Below are positions 17,663 through 27,313 of a DNA stretch of 64,000 bases, in pieces; positions within the stretch are counted from its first letter, which is position 1; each line of letters starts with the position of its first letter. The stretch spans positions 1,598,001-1,662,000 of the forward strand of contig NZ_CP118607.1 in assembly GCF_028898945.1 (NCBI RefSeq), read 5' to 3'. Origin of the DNA: Pseudomonas sp. PSKL.D1. Its GTDB lineage: Bacteria > Pseudomonadota > Gammaproteobacteria > Pseudomonadales > Pseudomonadaceae. Position numbers and translations under genes: made by a program. The notes under the pieces are model-generated. The model was not told the origin of the DNA. It saw only the letters and a list, made by a program, of their open reading frames with translations, and ran no database searches.

Positions 17663-19807
17663 ATGCTCGAACAGGCTCAGCGCGTTCTCAAGGATGTCTT
17701 CGGTTACGACAGTTTCCGTGGGCGCCAGGCTGCGATCATCGAATGCGTGGCCAATGGCGGCGACGCCTTGGTGCTGATGCCCACCGGTGGCGGTAAGTCG
17801 CTGTGCTTCCAGGTGCCGGGGTTGCTGCGGCCGGGCCTGACGGTGGTGGTGTCGCCGCTGATCGCGCTGATGGACGACCAGGTCGCCACTTTAGATGAAC
17901 TGGGGGTGGCCGCCGCCGCGTTGAACTCCACGCTTACCGCCGACCAGCAGCGCGACCTGGCCGGGCGCTTGCGCCGTGGCGAGGTGAAAATGCTGTACCT
18001 GGCGCCGGAGCGCCTGGTGCAGCCGCGCATGCTGGACTTTTTGCGCGGGCTGGATGTTTCGCTGTTTGCCATCGACGAAGCCCACTGTGTGTCGCAATGG
18101 GGCCATGACTTCCGCCCGGAATACCTGCAACTGGGCCAGCTCGCCGAGCTGTTCCCGCATGTGCCGCGCATCGCTCTGACCGCCACCGCCGACATGCGCA
18201 CCCGCGAGGAAATCGTCCAGCGCCTGCACCTGCAGGGCGCCGAGCGCTTCCTTTCCAGCTTCGACCGGCCAAACATTTTCTACCGCATCGTGCCCAAGGA
18301 GGCGCCGCGCAAGCAGCTGATGGCCTTCCTGGGCGAGCGCCGTGGCAACGCTGGCATCGTTTACTGCCTGTCGCGCAAGAAGGTGGATGAAACCGCCGCG
18401 TTCCTGTGCGAGCAGGGCTTCCCGGCGCTGCCGTACCACGCGGGCCTTGCTGCCGAAACCCGGGCTGCCAACCAGCACCGCTTCCTCAACGAGGAAGGGC
18501 TGATCATGGTCGCCACCATTGCCTTCGGCATGGGCATCGACAAACCGAACGTGCGTTTTGTTGCCCACCTGGACCTGCCCAAGTCGCTGGAAGCCTACTA
18601 CCAGGAAACCGGCCGGGCAGGCCGTGACGGCCTGCCGTCCGACGCCTGGATGGCCTACGGCCTGCAGGACATGGTGATGCTCAAGCAGATGCTGCAGAAC
18701 TCCGAAGGCGACGAGCGCCACAAGCGCATCGAACAGCACAAGCTCGATGCCATGCTGGCCTTGTGTGAAGAAACCCGCTGCCGCCGCCAGTCGCTGCTGG
18801 CCTATTTCGATGAAGTGCTCGAACAGCCGTGCGGGCATTGCGACAACTGCGTCGACCAGGTGCAAACCTGGGACGCCACCGAGCCTGCGCGCCAGGCTTT
18901 GTCGGCGGTGTTCCGCACTGGCCAGCGCTACGGCGTGGGCCATCTGGTGGACGTGCTGCTGGGCAAGGACACTGAAAAAGTGCGCAACTTCGGCCACGAG
19001 AAACTCTCGGTATACGGGGTGGGCAAGGCCATGGCGGAGGCTGAGTGGCGCTCGCTGTTCCGCCAGCTGGTCGCACGCGGTTTGGTGGACATTGACCTGG
19101 ACGGCTACGGCGGCCTGCGCCTGTCGGACAGTTGCCGGCCGTTGCTGCGCGGCGAAGTGACGCTGCAGTTGCGCCGTGACTTGAAGCCGCAGACCGTGGC
19201 AAAAACCGCCAGCGGCGGAGGCAGCCCTGCCAGCCAGCTGGTGCGTGCCGAAGAACGCGAGCTGTGGGAGGCGCTGCGCACCCTGCGGCGCAAGCTGGCC
19301 GAAGAGCACAGTGTGCCGCCTTACGTCATCTTCCCCGACTCCACTTTGCTCGAAATGCTGCGCAGCCAGCCCAACAGCCTCAGCGACATGGCCCAGGTCA
19401 GCGGCGTGGGCGCGCGCAAGCTGGAACGTTACGGCCAGGCGTTCCTCGAAGTGCTCAACGGCGCTGGCGGCACCGAGGAGGCGCCGAAAGTGGTGCTGGA
19501 CCTGCGCCACGAACTGGTCAGCCTGGCCCGGGCCGGCATGACCCCGGCGCAGATCGCCGGCCAGCTCAAGTGCAGCGAAAAGAACGTCTACAGCCTGCTG
19601 GCCGAAGCCATCGGCCGCCAGGAATTGAGCCTTGAACAGGCGCTGGACCTGCCCGAAGACCTGATGATGGAAGTGCAGGACGCCTTCCTCGACGGCGAAG
19701 GCGAGTTGCCTCCGGTGGCCGCCATTGCGCCGCTGTTTGGTGCCCGGGTGCCAGAAGGGGTGCTGTATTGCATACGTGCTGCACTGGCTGCGGAATTCGA
19801 GCTCTGA
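17663..19807 (+). CDS. recQ: ATP-dependent DNA helicase RecQ
   Basis: 714 residues. A 3'-5' superfamily 2 helicase for recombination and repair. Seen in order: [10 protein letters not shown] (motif 0), PTGGGKS (Walker A, about residue 50), [18 protein letters not shown] (DEAH box and aromatic-rich loop, about 143-160), GRAGRDG (motif VI), zinc-binding cysteines in CEETRCRR and CGHCDNC, then the RQC winged helix and HRDC domain ([21 protein letters not shown], about 532-610). A further 90-residue tail carries a helix-turn-helix-like stretch ([20 protein letters not shown]), which makes it longer than E. coli RecQ. ATG at 17663 follows TTGGAG. Confidence 0.95.
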   Translation: MLEQAQRVLKDVFGYDSFRGRQAAIIECVANGGDALVLMPTGGGKSLCFQVPGLLRPGLTVVVSPLIALMDDQVATLDELGVAAAALNSTLTADQQRDLAGRLRRGEVKMLYLAPERLVQPRMLDFLRGLDVSLFAIDEAHCVSQWGHDFRPEYLQLGQLAELFPHVPRIALTATADMRTREEIVQRLHLQGAERFLSSFDRPNIFYRIVPKEAPRKQLMAFLGERRGNAGIVYCLSRKKVDETAAFLCEQGFPALPYHAGLAAETRAANQHRFLNEEGLIMVATIAFGMGIDKPNVRFVAHLDLPKSLEAYYQETGRAGRDGLPSDAWMAYGLQDMVMLKQMLQNSEGDERHKRIEQHKLDAMLALCEETRCRRQSLLAYFDEVLEQPCGHCDNCVDQVQTWDATEPARQALSAVFRTGQRYGVGHLVDVLLGKDTEKVRNFGHEKLSVYGVGKAMAEAEWRSLFRQLVARGLVDIDLDGYGGLRLSDSCRPLLRGEVTLQLRRDLKPQTVAKTASGGGSPASQLVRAEERELWEALRTLRRKLAEEHSVPPYVIFPDSTLLEMLRSQPNSLSDMAQVSGVGARKLERYGQAFLEVLNGAGGTEEAPKVVLDLRHELVSLARAGMTPAQIAGQLKCSEKNVYSLLAEAIGRQELSLEQALDLPEDLMMEVQDAFLDGEGELPPVAAIAPLFGARVPEGVLYCIRAALAAEFEL

Positions 19808-19945
19808 TTGAAGACATTTCGGACATCCGCTGACCTTTGCCATCCTTTTTGACGATAATCGGACGTTTCCAGGCCCGCCAGCCTTGCCTCATGGCTGTGC
19901 TCATGGTTAGCTGACTAATAATTAGTTCTAGTCAATGAGTTGCTT

Positions 19946-20383
19946 ATGCCCCTGACCGACAACCAACACCGCTTCGGCATGCAGCTGGCCCAGATGTCCC
20001 GGGGCTGGCGTGCCGAGCTGGATCGCCGCCTGGCCGGGCTCAACCTGTCCCAGGCGCGCTGGCTGGTGTTGCTGCATTTGGCACGTTTCGATGAAGCCCC
20101 CACCCAGCGTGAGTTGGCCCAGAGCGTTGGCGTCGAAGGCCCGACCCTGGCACGCTTGCTCGACAGCCTGGAAAGCCAGGGCCTTGTGCGGCGCCAGGCG
20201 GTGCTGGAAGACCGGCGGGCGAAGAAAATCCTGCTGTGCCCACCGGCCAAGCCGTTGATCGAGCAGATCGAGACCATTGCCAACGCGCTGCGCCTGGAGT
20301 TGTTTACCGGGGTGGATGAGGCGGACCTTGAGGTGTGCATGCGGGTGCATGCGAAGATTTTGGCGAACCTCGAAAAATCCTGA
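19946..20383 (+). CDS. MarR-family transcriptional regulator
   Basis: 145 residues. Dimeric winged-helix repressor type. The helix-turn-helix segment is PTQRELAQSVGVEGPTLARLLDSLE (about residues 52-76), followed by the wing with DRRAKKI. The start at 19946 (MPLTDNQHRFGMQL) is chosen over a TTG six bases upstream. The preceding sequence contains TTAGCTGACTAATAATTAGTTCTAG (about 19906-19930, split here only for description), rich in TTAG/CTAA half-sites that could be its own operator. Ligand and targets unknown. Confidence 0.88.
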   Translation: MPLTDNQHRFGMQLAQMSRGWRAELDRRLAGLNLSQARWLVLLHLARFDEAPTQRELAQSVGVEGPTLARLLDSLESQGLVRRQAVLEDRRAKKILLCPPAKPLIEQIETIANALRLELFTGVDEADLEVCMRVHAKILANLEKS

Positions 20384-20390
20384 TGTTTTG

Positions 20391-20489
20391 GGGCCGCGTT
20401 GCGGCCCATCGCGGATAAATCCGCTCCTACGACGATCGCGGTTCGCCCTGTAGGAGCGGATTTATCCGCGATGGGCTGCAAAGCAGCCC
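20391..20489. repeat. Paired extragenic palindrome, class 1
   Basis: Inverted GCGGATAAATCCGC units flanked by complementary outer arms (gggcc-cgttgcggccc / gggctgc-agcagccc). It sits between the convergent MarR and patatin genes and is a likely bidirectional 3' structure. Confidence 0.8.
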
Positions 20490-20496
20490 TAACAAT

Positions 20497-22683
20497 TCAG
20501 AAGGTATGCCCAAGGTTCAGATACACCGCCTGCTCATGCGCACTGTTGGCCCCATAACTCAGGTTCAACGGCCCAAGCGGCGTCTCCAGCCCCAAAAAGA
20601 TGCTCGCCGCATTGATATAGCCACTGTCGAACTCATTGTCATTGTTCCACGCCCGCCCGCGCTCCAGCGACCCCCCGATGTACAGCGGGAAGTCCAGCGG
20701 CACATAAGCCCGTGGCGTCAAACGCCGGTAATAGACCATCCGCATCAGGCTCACGTTCTGCCCTGACACCGAGTCCTGGCGGAAGCCCGACAGCTCCCGC
20801 GCGCCGCCAATTACAAAGCTCGACGTCACCACCTCGGTGGCATCCAGCGTGCGCCCGTACCGCCCGCCCAGTACAAAGGTATTCGGGCCGCTGCTGATGG
20901 CCTTGTCGAGGTTGATCAGCCATTGCCGGTAATCCTCGTCCGAATCCAGTGACTTGTCGTACTTGCGCAGGGTAAGGCCAATGTCCTCGCCATTGTGCGG
21001 GAAGTACACGTTGTCCATCGTGTCGAACGAATACTTCAGCTCGTAGAAGCCCTCGTTGAAGCTCACCTTGGGCAGGTCCTGGTCGCCGATGCGCACCTCG
21101 GCCTCGCCCCAGGCCTTGCCCACGCCCAGGCGCACCTCGCCACTGGTGCCGATCTGCCGACCGACGTTCAGGCCCAGCCCGTAGCGCTGCAGGCGGTACT
21201 CGGCAACCGGGTCGTCGTCCAGTGTGGCCTCGATGTTCTGCGAGCCAAAGTCCAGGTAGGGCGCCACAAAATAGCGCGAACCCACATCCAGTGGCTGGTA
21301 GAACTCGCTATACAGCTCCTGCTGGTCACCGATCTGGGCGCGGGTGAGCCATTCGGCACCCAGCCGGTTGATGCCGTTCATGCGGTAGCTGGCGCCCAGG
21401 TTGAAGGCGCTGTCGCCGCGCAGGTCGTCCGACAGGTTCAGGCCCAGGCGCAGGTAGTCGGTGCCGCCCCGCTTGCCACGGGCGTTGATGACCAGCGTGT
21501 TGTCTTCGCCTTTGTGCACCACGCGGTACTGCACCCGGTCGAAGTAGTCCAGCCCGTAGAGCGTGCCCATGTCTGTCTGCAGCCGGTCGAGTTCCAGCGG
21601 CTCACCAATGGGCTGGCGAATGTAGTAACGAATCACGTCATCGCTGACCTTGGAATCGTTCTCTACGCGGATGGCGGTAATGACCGGCGTGCGTTGGCGG
21701 GGGGAGCGGGCTGCGGCCAGTTCGGCATCGCCCTCGGTCTGGCGCAGCGCGGCAAGCCGTGTGTCGAGCAGGCGGGTAGCGCGGTAACCGGCGTCGATCA
21801 TGTCGTGGGCCCGGCCGAAATCGGTCACGCCAAAGGCCGCCAGCTGCGGCTGGATGAGAATGTCGTCGCGGTGCAGGCTGGCCAGTTGTTCCTCTGAATT
21901 GCGCCGGGTCATCAGGGTGATCGACTGGTTGAGCACATCCACCACGGTGCTCAGCTGCTTGCGGTCGCGCAGCGGGGTGCCGATGTCGACCACGATGGCC
22001 AGGTCCACGCCCATTTCGCGGGCCACGTCCACCGGGATGTTGTCGACCATGCCGCCGTCCACCAGCAGGCGGCCATCCAGCTCGACCGGGGCGAAAACCG
22101 CCGGGATCGACATGCTGGCGCGGATAACCTGAGGCAGGTGGCCGCGGCTGAACACCACCTTTTCACCGCTGGCGATGTCGGTGGCCACGGCGCGAAAGGG
22201 AATGGGCAGTTTATCGAAGTCGCGGGTGTCGGCAGTGTGGGCCAGTTTGCTTTCCAGCAGCAGCGCCAGGTTCTGGCCCTGGATCACGCCTAGCGGCAGA
22301 CCCAGGCTGCCATCGTCGCGGAAGCTGAGTTTTTGTTTGACCAAGAAGTCCCGGTCATCCTGCTTGCGGCGAAACGGCACGTCCTTGCGCGGCGGCGCAT
22401 CAGACAGTGCTTGCTGCCAGTCCAGCGTGGTGGCGAGCTTCTCAAGCTCTTCCACGCTGTAACCCGAGGCGTACAGCCCGCCCACCACGGCGCCCATGCT
22501 GGTGCCGGCAATGGCGTCGATGGGCACACCCTGTTCCTCCAGGGCCTTGAGCACGCCGATGTGGGCCAGGCCCCGGGCAGCGCCGCCGGAAAGCACCAAA
22601 CCCACCTTGGGGCGGGCCGGTTCGGCGGCCAGGGCAACAAAGGAAGTGAGCGTCAGCAGAAGGCATAACAGCAAGCGGCGCAT
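20497..22683 (-). CDS. PlpD-like patatin phospholipase fused to an outer-membrane barrel (type Vd autotransporter)
   Basis: 728 residues. Signal peptide MRRLLLCLLLTLTSFVALA. Patatin domain (about 25-320) has the oxyanion motif SGGAARGLAHIGVL, nucleophile Ser in GTSMGAVVGG and catalytic Asp in DGGMVDN, so a Ser-Asp lipase dyad is intact. A POTRA-like segment (about 335-410) is followed by a 16-strand-type barrel of the BamA/bacterial surface antigen family, ending in a C-terminal Phe (LNLGHTF) as expected for outer-membrane barrels. P. aeruginosa PlpD has the same order and releases its lipase domain. ATG at 22683 replaces a TTG 12 bases upstream. Confidence 0.93.
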   Translation of the reverse strand: MRRLLLCLLLTLTSFVALAAEPARPKVGLVLSGGAARGLAHIGVLKALEEQGVPIDAIAGTSMGAVVGGLYASGYSVEELEKLATTLDWQQALSDAPPRKDVPFRRKQDDRDFLVKQKLSFRDDGSLGLPLGVIQGQNLALLLESKLAHTADTRDFDKLPIPFRAVATDIASGEKVVFSRGHLPQVIRASMSIPAVFAPVELDGRLLVDGGMVDNIPVDVAREMGVDLAIVVDIGTPLRDRKQLSTVVDVLNQSITLMTRRNSEEQLASLHRDDILIQPQLAAFGVTDFGRAHDMIDAGYRATRLLDTRLAALRQTEGDAELAAARSPRQRTPVITAIRVENDSKVSDDVIRYYIRQPIGEPLELDRLQTDMGTLYGLDYFDRVQYRVVHKGEDNTLVINARGKRGGTDYLRLGLNLSDDLRGDSAFNLGASYRMNGINRLGAEWLTRAQIGDQQELYSEFYQPLDVGSRYFVAPYLDFGSQNIEATLDDDPVAEYRLQRYGLGLNVGRQIGTSGEVRLGVGKAWGEAEVRIGDQDLPKVSFNEGFYELKYSFDTMDNVYFPHNGEDIGLTLRKYDKSLDSDEDYRQWLINLDKAISSGPNTFVLGGRYGRTLDATEVVTSSFVIGGARELSGFRQDSVSGQNVSLMRMVYYRRLTPRAYVPLDFPLYIGGSLERGRAWNNDNEFDSGYINAASIFLGLETPLGPLNLSYGANSAHEQAVYLNLGHTF

Positions 22684-22750
22684 CGTGAGTCTCAAACCGT
22701 GGGCTAAAGACCGCTAGTATAAGCGGCCCCTCACCTGGAGATGCTTCACC

Positions 22751-23032
22751 ATGGCCAACAGCAAACCGGAAATCGTCATCACCTACTGCACCCAGTGCCA
22801 ATGGCTGCTGCGCGCGGCCTGGCTGGCGCAGGAACTGCTCAGCACCTTTGCCGATGACCTTGGCCGGGTGGCGCTGGAGCCGGGCACTGGCGGCATCTTC
22901 CGTATCACCTGCGATGGCGTGCAGCTGTGGGAGCGCAAGGCCGATGGCGGCTTCCCGGAGGCCAAGGTGCTCAAGCAGCGGGTGCGTGACCAGATCGACC
23001 CGCAGCGCGACCTGGGCCACAACGACCGCTGA
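22751..23032 (+). CDS. SelT/SelW/SelH (Rdx) family thioredoxin-like protein
   Basis: 93 residues. The CxxC redox motif is at YCTQCQWLLRA (about residues 12-22); Cys replaces the selenocysteine of animal members. GTGGIFRITCDGVQLWERK and FPEAKVLKQRVRD complete the Rdx domain. Probably a cytoplasmic oxidoreductase; partner unknown. TGGAG at 22736-22740 gives a good ribosome site. It is divergent from the patatin gene and convergent with the EamA exporter (1-base gap). Confidence 0.9.
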   Translation: MANSKPEIVITYCTQCQWLLRAAWLAQELLSTFADDLGRVALEPGTGGIFRITCDGVQLWERKADGGFPEAKVLKQRVRDQIDPQRDLGHNDR

Positions 23033-23033
23033 G

Positions 23034-23924
23034 TCAGGCGCTTTCGGCCAGGGCGGGCTGCTTGGGTGGGTGATCCGCCGCCAGGCGGCTGGACAGCACG
23101 ATGGCGAAGATGATCAGCGCGCCGCCCAGCAACATGCGCAAGGTGGGCGTTTCGGCAAATACCAGCCAGGCCACGGCGATGCCGTAGACCGGCTCCATGC
23201 CAAACACCACCGCCGCGGTGCGGGCCTTGATCACCGCCAGGCTGGCAACGAACAGGCTGTGCGCAACGCCGGTGCAGAAAATGCCCAAAAGGGCGATCCA
23301 CAGCCAGTCCATCGGCTGCACGGCGCTCAGGCCCGGTGCGGCGAAGGGCAGCAGGCACAGGCCCACCACCAGGTTTTGCCACAGCGCCGCCTGCACGGCG
23401 GGTACCCGGCCGGAGCCGGCGCGGTTGGTCAGTGACAGCAGCGAGAACAACAGCCCTGACAGCAACGCCCAGAGCAGGCCGCCGGTGGCCTCGCTGGCCA
23501 GGTCAAACGACGGTGTCACCAGCACCAGGCCAATGCTCACCAGAAGCACCAGCACGGCTTCGTTGCGGCGGATGCGTTCGCGGAACAGCAGGCCTTCGAG
23601 GATTACGGTAAAAGCCGGGAAGCTGGCGAAGCCCAGCGTGGCGATGGCCACGCCACCAACCTTCACGGCAATGAAAAAGCTCACCCAGTGCCCGGCCAGC
23701 AGCACGCCACCCAGCAGCAGACGGCGAATGTCGGCGCCGGTCAGGCGGTGCCAGCCCTGGCGGGCCAGGCCGGCAAACAGGGCCAGGGCCAGCACGGCAA
23801 AGGCGGCGCGGCCGAACACGATGATGGCCGGGGTGGCGCTGGCGGCCAGTTTGCCGAAGACGCCGGTCAGGCCGAAGAACAGCGCGCCGATGTGCAGGGC
23901 GCCCAGGGCTGTGCGGTGGTTCAT
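23034..23924 (-). CDS. EamA/DMT-superfamily transporter
   Basis: 296 residues with about ten hydrophobic segments in two EamA halves, starting HIGALFFGLTGVFGKLA and repeating at LLWALLSGLLFSLLSLTNR and VFGMEPVYGIAVAWLVFAE. Drug/metabolite exporters of this class export amino acids or other metabolites, and the substrate cannot be told from sequence. It ends 1 base from the Rdx gene stop. A palindrome lies just upstream of its start. Confidence 0.88.
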   Translation of the reverse strand: MNHRTALGALHIGALFFGLTGVFGKLAASATPAIIVFGRAAFAVLALALFAGLARQGWHRLTGADIRRLLLGGVLLAGHWVSFFIAVKVGGVAIATLGFASFPAFTVILEGLLFRERIRRNEAVLVLLVSIGLVLVTPSFDLASEATGGLLWALLSGLLFSLLSLTNRAGSGRVPAVQAALWQNLVVGLCLLPFAAPGLSAVQPMDWLWIALLGIFCTGVAHSLFVASLAVIKARTAAVVFGMEPVYGIAVAWLVFAETPTLRMLLGGALIIFAIVLSSRLAADHPPKQPALAESA

Positions 23925-23951
23925 GGTGGTCCTTTGAATTGGAGGCAGTCA

Positions 23952-24035
23952 GTGCCGGCCCTTCGCGGATAAATCCGCTCCTACAGGGGTTAAACATTAC
24001 CTGTAGGAGCGGATTTATCCGCGAAGGGCCGGCAC
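23952..24035. repeat. Paired extragenic palindrome, class 1
   Basis: Near-perfect long hairpin: GTGCCGGCCCTTCGCGG at 23952 matches the reverse of CCGCGAAGGGCCGGCAC ending at 24035, with the two REP cores between and a 17-base centre. Unlike most others here it lies upstream of the EamA gene and downstream of an AraC gene, both on the minus strand. Confidence 0.85.
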
Positions 24036-24084
24036 AGGCACAGCATAAATCCTCAGGCTGTCGAGATCTGTCGCACACCTCACA

Positions 24085-24852
24085 TCATTTGTCGCCAGAC
24101 TCGCGCCGCAACCCCATTGGCGTACACCCGAACGCCCGCAACATCGCCGCTGAAAACGCACTCTGCGAACCATAACCAACCTGCGCCGCAATCTCGCCCA
24201 TTGGCAGCGCCGTCTGCACCACCAGCTGCCGCGCCTTCAGCAGCCGCCGCTGGCGAATGTAATCCATCGGCGTCATCCCGCTCTCGGCCGTGAACCGCGC
24301 ATGCAGCCGCGCACTGGACAACCCGGCAATACGCGCCAGGTCCGCCACCTGTAGCGGGTAGGCTGCATGTTGCTCGATGTAGGCGTCAAACGCCGCGTAA
24401 GGCAGGCGATGGCTGGGCGTGACGATCCCCGAGGCCGTCGGGTTGAGGCTGGCCAGCAACAACACCGCGCCTTGCCGGGCAATCAACGGGTCGTCCACCG
24501 GGCTGGCCGCCAGCCAGTCCACCAGTTGCTGTTGGCGGTTATCCAGTGCTACGGCCACAGGCTGGTCGAGCAGCCGCCTGCTGGCCTCGGCATGCTCACC
24601 CAATTGCTCACGCAGCCACTGCTCGCCCGGCACATCCAGCACCAGGCAATCGCTGCCCGCATTACTGGCACAGGCGTGGTGGGCACCGGCCGGCACCACC
24701 ATCAGCCCCTGCCGGTCAACCCGCGCGCCATGCCCTTGCACGTCGAAATCCAGTTTGCCGCGCAGGCCGAACACCAGTTGCGGGTGTTCGTGGCTATGGG
24801 CAATCAGGCCATCGCGGTAATGGCGCAGGGACAGAATCGGGCCGGCAGACAT
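24085..24852 (-). CDS. AraC-family transcriptional regulator with N-terminal cupin-type domain
   Basis: 255 residues. N-terminal ligand domain resembling AraC_binding cupin (HSHEHPQLVFGLRGKLDFDV, GLMVVPAGAHHACAS). C-terminal double helix-turn-helix: VADLARIAGLSSARLHARFT and PMGEIAAQVGYGSQSAFSAAM, then FGCTPMGLRR. Effector unknown. It may control the adjacent EamA exporter, on the same strand 161 bases downstream; that is a neighbourhood inference only. Confidence 0.88.
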   Translation of the reverse strand: MSAGPILSLRHYRDGLIAHSHEHPQLVFGLRGKLDFDVQGHGARVDRQGLMVVPAGAHHACASNAGSDCLVLDVPGEQWLREQLGEHAEASRRLLDQPVAVALDNRQQQLVDWLAASPVDDPLIARQGAVLLLASLNPTASGIVTPSHRLPYAAFDAYIEQHAAYPLQVADLARIAGLSSARLHARFTAESGMTPMDYIRQRRLLKARQLVVQTALPMGEIAAQVGYGSQSAFSAAMLRAFGCTPMGLRRESGDK

Positions 24853-24978
24853 GGCGCTTCCTCGCAGGGCAGGGGTACATTGTGCCCCATTCCCTGCGCC
24901 CCATCACTCGTCACATCGCTGCCACCAACCTGTCATGCGCGCCTGCCAGTCTCCAGCAAACAGCGCCGGAGCCTGCCC

Positions 24979-25791
24979 ATGACCCATGCCGAACTCGCCC
25001 GCCCCTCGCGCAAGCAGCGCGTGCGCACCTTGTGGATTTCCGATGTGCACCTGGGCACCCGGGACTGCCAGGCCGAACACTTGTCGCAGTTTCTCAAGGG
25101 CTACCAGGCCGACCGCATCTACCTGGTCGGCGACATCATCGATGGCTGGAAGCTGCGCAGCGGCATCTACTGGCCGCAGGCGCACACCAATGTCATCCGC
25201 CGTTTGCTGACCATGAGCAAGCGTGGCACCGAGGTGATCTATGTCACCGGTAACCACGACGAGTTCCTGCGCCGCTATTCCAAATTGCTGCTCGGCAACA
25301 TCCAGCTGGTGGACGAGGCTGAGCACCTGACCGCCGATGGCCGCAGGCTGTTGGTCATTCATGGCGACCAGTTCGATGTGATTACCCGCTACCACCGCTG
25401 GCTGGCCTTCCTCGGTGACCGGGCCTATGAATTCACCCTGGTGCTCAACCGCTGGCTCAACCATTGGCGTGCCCGGTATGGCTACGGCTATTGGTCGCTG
25501 TCGGCCTACCTCAAGCACAAGGTCAAGGGCGCAGTGAACTTCATCAGCGATTTCGAGGATGCCATTGCCCACGAATGCACCCGCCGGGGCTTTCATGGGG
25601 TGGTGTGCGGGCATATCCACCATGCCGAGATTCGCAAGGTGGGCGAGGTGGACTACCTCAATTGCGGGGATTGGGTGGAATCATGCACCGCCTTGATCGA
25701 GCACTGGGACGGCAGCATTGAGCTGTACCGGCTGGCAGACGCCCAGGCCCGCCAGGCCCAGGCAAGTGCGGCATTGAGAGAACCCGCCTAA
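24979..25791 (+). CDS. UDP-2,3-diacylglucosamine diphosphatase-like metallophosphoesterase
   Basis: 270 residues. Calcineurin-like fold with all metal motifs: SDVHLG (about 22-27), GDIIDGWK (about 52), GNHDE (about 92), HGDQFD (about 126) and GHIHHAE (about 213). Related to LpxH but of the longer class often found in addition to LpxH in pseudomonads; substrate may be a different lipid or nucleotide. ATG at 24979 (MTHAELARPSRKQRVRTLW) is used. Stop TAA (25789-25791) interleaves with the stop of the convergent Mpo1-like gene. Confidence 0.85.
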   Translation: MTHAELARPSRKQRVRTLWISDVHLGTRDCQAEHLSQFLKGYQADRIYLVGDIIDGWKLRSGIYWPQAHTNVIRRLLTMSKRGTEVIYVTGNHDEFLRRYSKLLLGNIQLVDEAEHLTADGRRLLVIHGDQFDVITRYHRWLAFLGDRAYEFTLVLNRWLNHWRARYGYGYWSLSAYLKHKVKGAVNFISDFEDAIAHECTRRGFHGVVCGHIHHAEIRKVGEVDYLNCGDWVESCTALIEHWDGSIELYRLADAQARQAQASAALREPA

Positions 25792-26099
25792 AGGCTGATT
25801 CTGCCCAGCAGAATATCGCGGAACATCACGAAGTCACCAATCAGGCTGTACCACGGGTGCTTGAAGGTGGCCGGTTTGTTCTTTTCATAAAAGAAGTGCC
25901 CTACCCAGGCGAACCCATAGCCGAACAGGGGCACCGCCAGCAAAAGCAGCCACTTGCCGCTGCCAATCGTGTAGGCCAGCAATGCGATCACCAGGCTGGT
26001 GCCGACGAAATGCAGGCGTCGGCACGTGGTGTTGCTGTGCTCGCCCAGGTAGTAGGGGTAGAACTCGGCAAAACTGCGAAACTGCGCGGTGCTGTGCAT
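25788..26099 (-). CDS. Mpo1-like (DUF962/YGL010w) membrane protein
   Basis: 103 residues with two hydrophobic segments (LVIALLAYTIGSGKWLLLL and VPLFGYGFAWVGHFF). The yeast homologue Mpo1 is an iron-dependent dioxygenase that shortens 2-hydroxy fatty acids; matching histidines are present in LHFVGT, GHFFYEKNKPATFKHP. Start MHSTAQFRSFAEFYPYYLGEH is the usual family N-terminus. Overlaps the phosphoesterase stop by four bases, tail to tail. Confidence 0.85.
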   Translation of the reverse strand: MHSTAQFRSFAEFYPYYLGEHSNTTCRRLHFVGTSLVIALLAYTIGSGKWLLLLAVPLFGYGFAWVGHFFYEKNKPATFKHPWYSLIGDFVMFRDILLGRISL

Positions 26100-26251
26100 G
26101 GCAATGCTCCGGAATTATCACTTTTTGACAGGATACACGGCGTGGAGCCTGAATCGAGTCTAGAGTCATTGGCGGGGCCGACCAGTGACAATAGGCGCCA
26201 TTTAAGTATCCTTGGGGTTCACCGCACAGGCGGTCAGGGAAGAAACCGGTC

Positions 26252-27313
26252 ATGAGTGAACGAACCACGTCAGCCAGTTGGGCATCAGGCATCGTCAAGG
26301 CTCTCGAACTTGAAGGGCTGGACTGCAGGGCCATGTTCAAGCAATTGGGCCTGGACTTTGCCGCCCTTGACGACCCGGATGCACGCTTCCCCCAGGACGC
26401 CATGACCCGGCTTTGGCTACTGGCGGTGGAGTTGTCGGGCAACGAGGCCATTGGCCTGAACATGGCGCGGGTGATTCGCCCGGCGTCGTTTCATGTGGTG
26501 GGTTATGCGCTGATGTCCAGCCGCACCCTGGCAGAAGGGTTCGAGCGGTTGGTGCGTTACCAGCGCATCATTGCCGAAAGCTCCGACCTGAGTTTTGAAC
26601 TCGGCCCCGATGGCTATTCGTTGATTCTGACTGTACATGGCGACCACCTGCCGCCCACCCGGCACAGCGCGGAAGCTTCGCTGGCCTGTGCGCTGGCGCT
26701 GTGCAAGTGGCTCAGTGGCCGGCCGATTCAGCCACGTAGGGTGCTGGTGCAGGGGCCGCAACCCAAGGATGTGGAGCCGTACAAGGTCGCCTTCCATTCG
26801 CCACTGGTGTTCAGTGCACCCCACGATGCGCTGGTGTTCGAGCGTGCCGACATGGAAGCGCCGCTGCCGACCGCCAACGAAGCCATGGCCATTTTGCACG
26901 ACCGCTTTGCCGGGGAGTATCTGGCGCGGTTCTCTGAAAGCCGGGTAACCCACCGGGTGCGCCAAGTGTTGTGCCGCATCCTGCCCCAGGGCGAACCCAA
27001 GCGCGAAACCCTGGCCCAGGCACTGCACCTGTCCCAGCGCACCTTGCAGCGGCGCCTGCAGGAAGAAGGCACCAGCTTTCAGCAGTTGCTGGACGACACC
27101 CGTCGCGAACTGGCCGAGCAGTACCTGGCCCAACCCGGCATGACCCTGCTGGAAACCGCCTACCTGCTGGGTTTTGCCGACCCGAGCAACTTCTACCGTG
27201 CCTTCCGCCGCTGGTTCGACGCCACGCCCAGCGAGTATCGCGCCCGCCTGGGAGGGGATTGCGCCCCTGTCAGTGACGCCAGAACGCCGGCATCAGCAAC
27301 ACCAGCACAGTGA
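26252..27313 (+). CDS. AraC-family regulator with arabinose-binding-like N-terminal domain (OruR-type)
   Basis: 353 residues. Long N-terminal domain of the Arabinose_bd type (GLNMARVIRPASFHVVGYAL, residues about 68-87) and a C-terminal AraC helix-turn-helix pair (LAQALHLSQRTLQRRLQEEG; LETAYLLGFADPSNFYRAFR-RWF). This architecture matches OruR and similar regulators of ornithine or other catabolic operons. The last 15 codons overlap the 3' end of trkH on the other strand. Effector unknown. Confidence 0.88.
   Translation: MSERTTSASWASGIVKALELEGLDCRAMFKQLGLDFAALDDPDARFPQDAMTRLWLLAVELSGNEAIGLNMARVIRPASFHVVGYALMSSRTLAEGFERLVRYQRIIAESSDLSFELGPDGYSLILTVHGDHLPPTRHSAEASLACALALCKWLSGRPIQPRRVLVQGPQPKDVEPYKVAFHSPLVFSAPHDALVFERADMEAPLPTANEAMAILHDRFAGEYLARFSESRVTHRVRQVLCRILPQGEPKRETLAQALHLSQRTLQRRLQEEGTSFQQLLDDTRRELAEQYLAQPGMTLLETAYLLGFADPSNFYRAFRRWFDATPSEYRARLGGDCAPVSDARTPASATPAQ

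Noticed and set aside
23952..24035. Possible CRISPR repeats from recurring GTAGGAGCGG units
   Set aside because: Units occur as single inverted pairs scattered between genes, not as regularly spaced direct repeats with unique spacers; they are REP-type palindromes.
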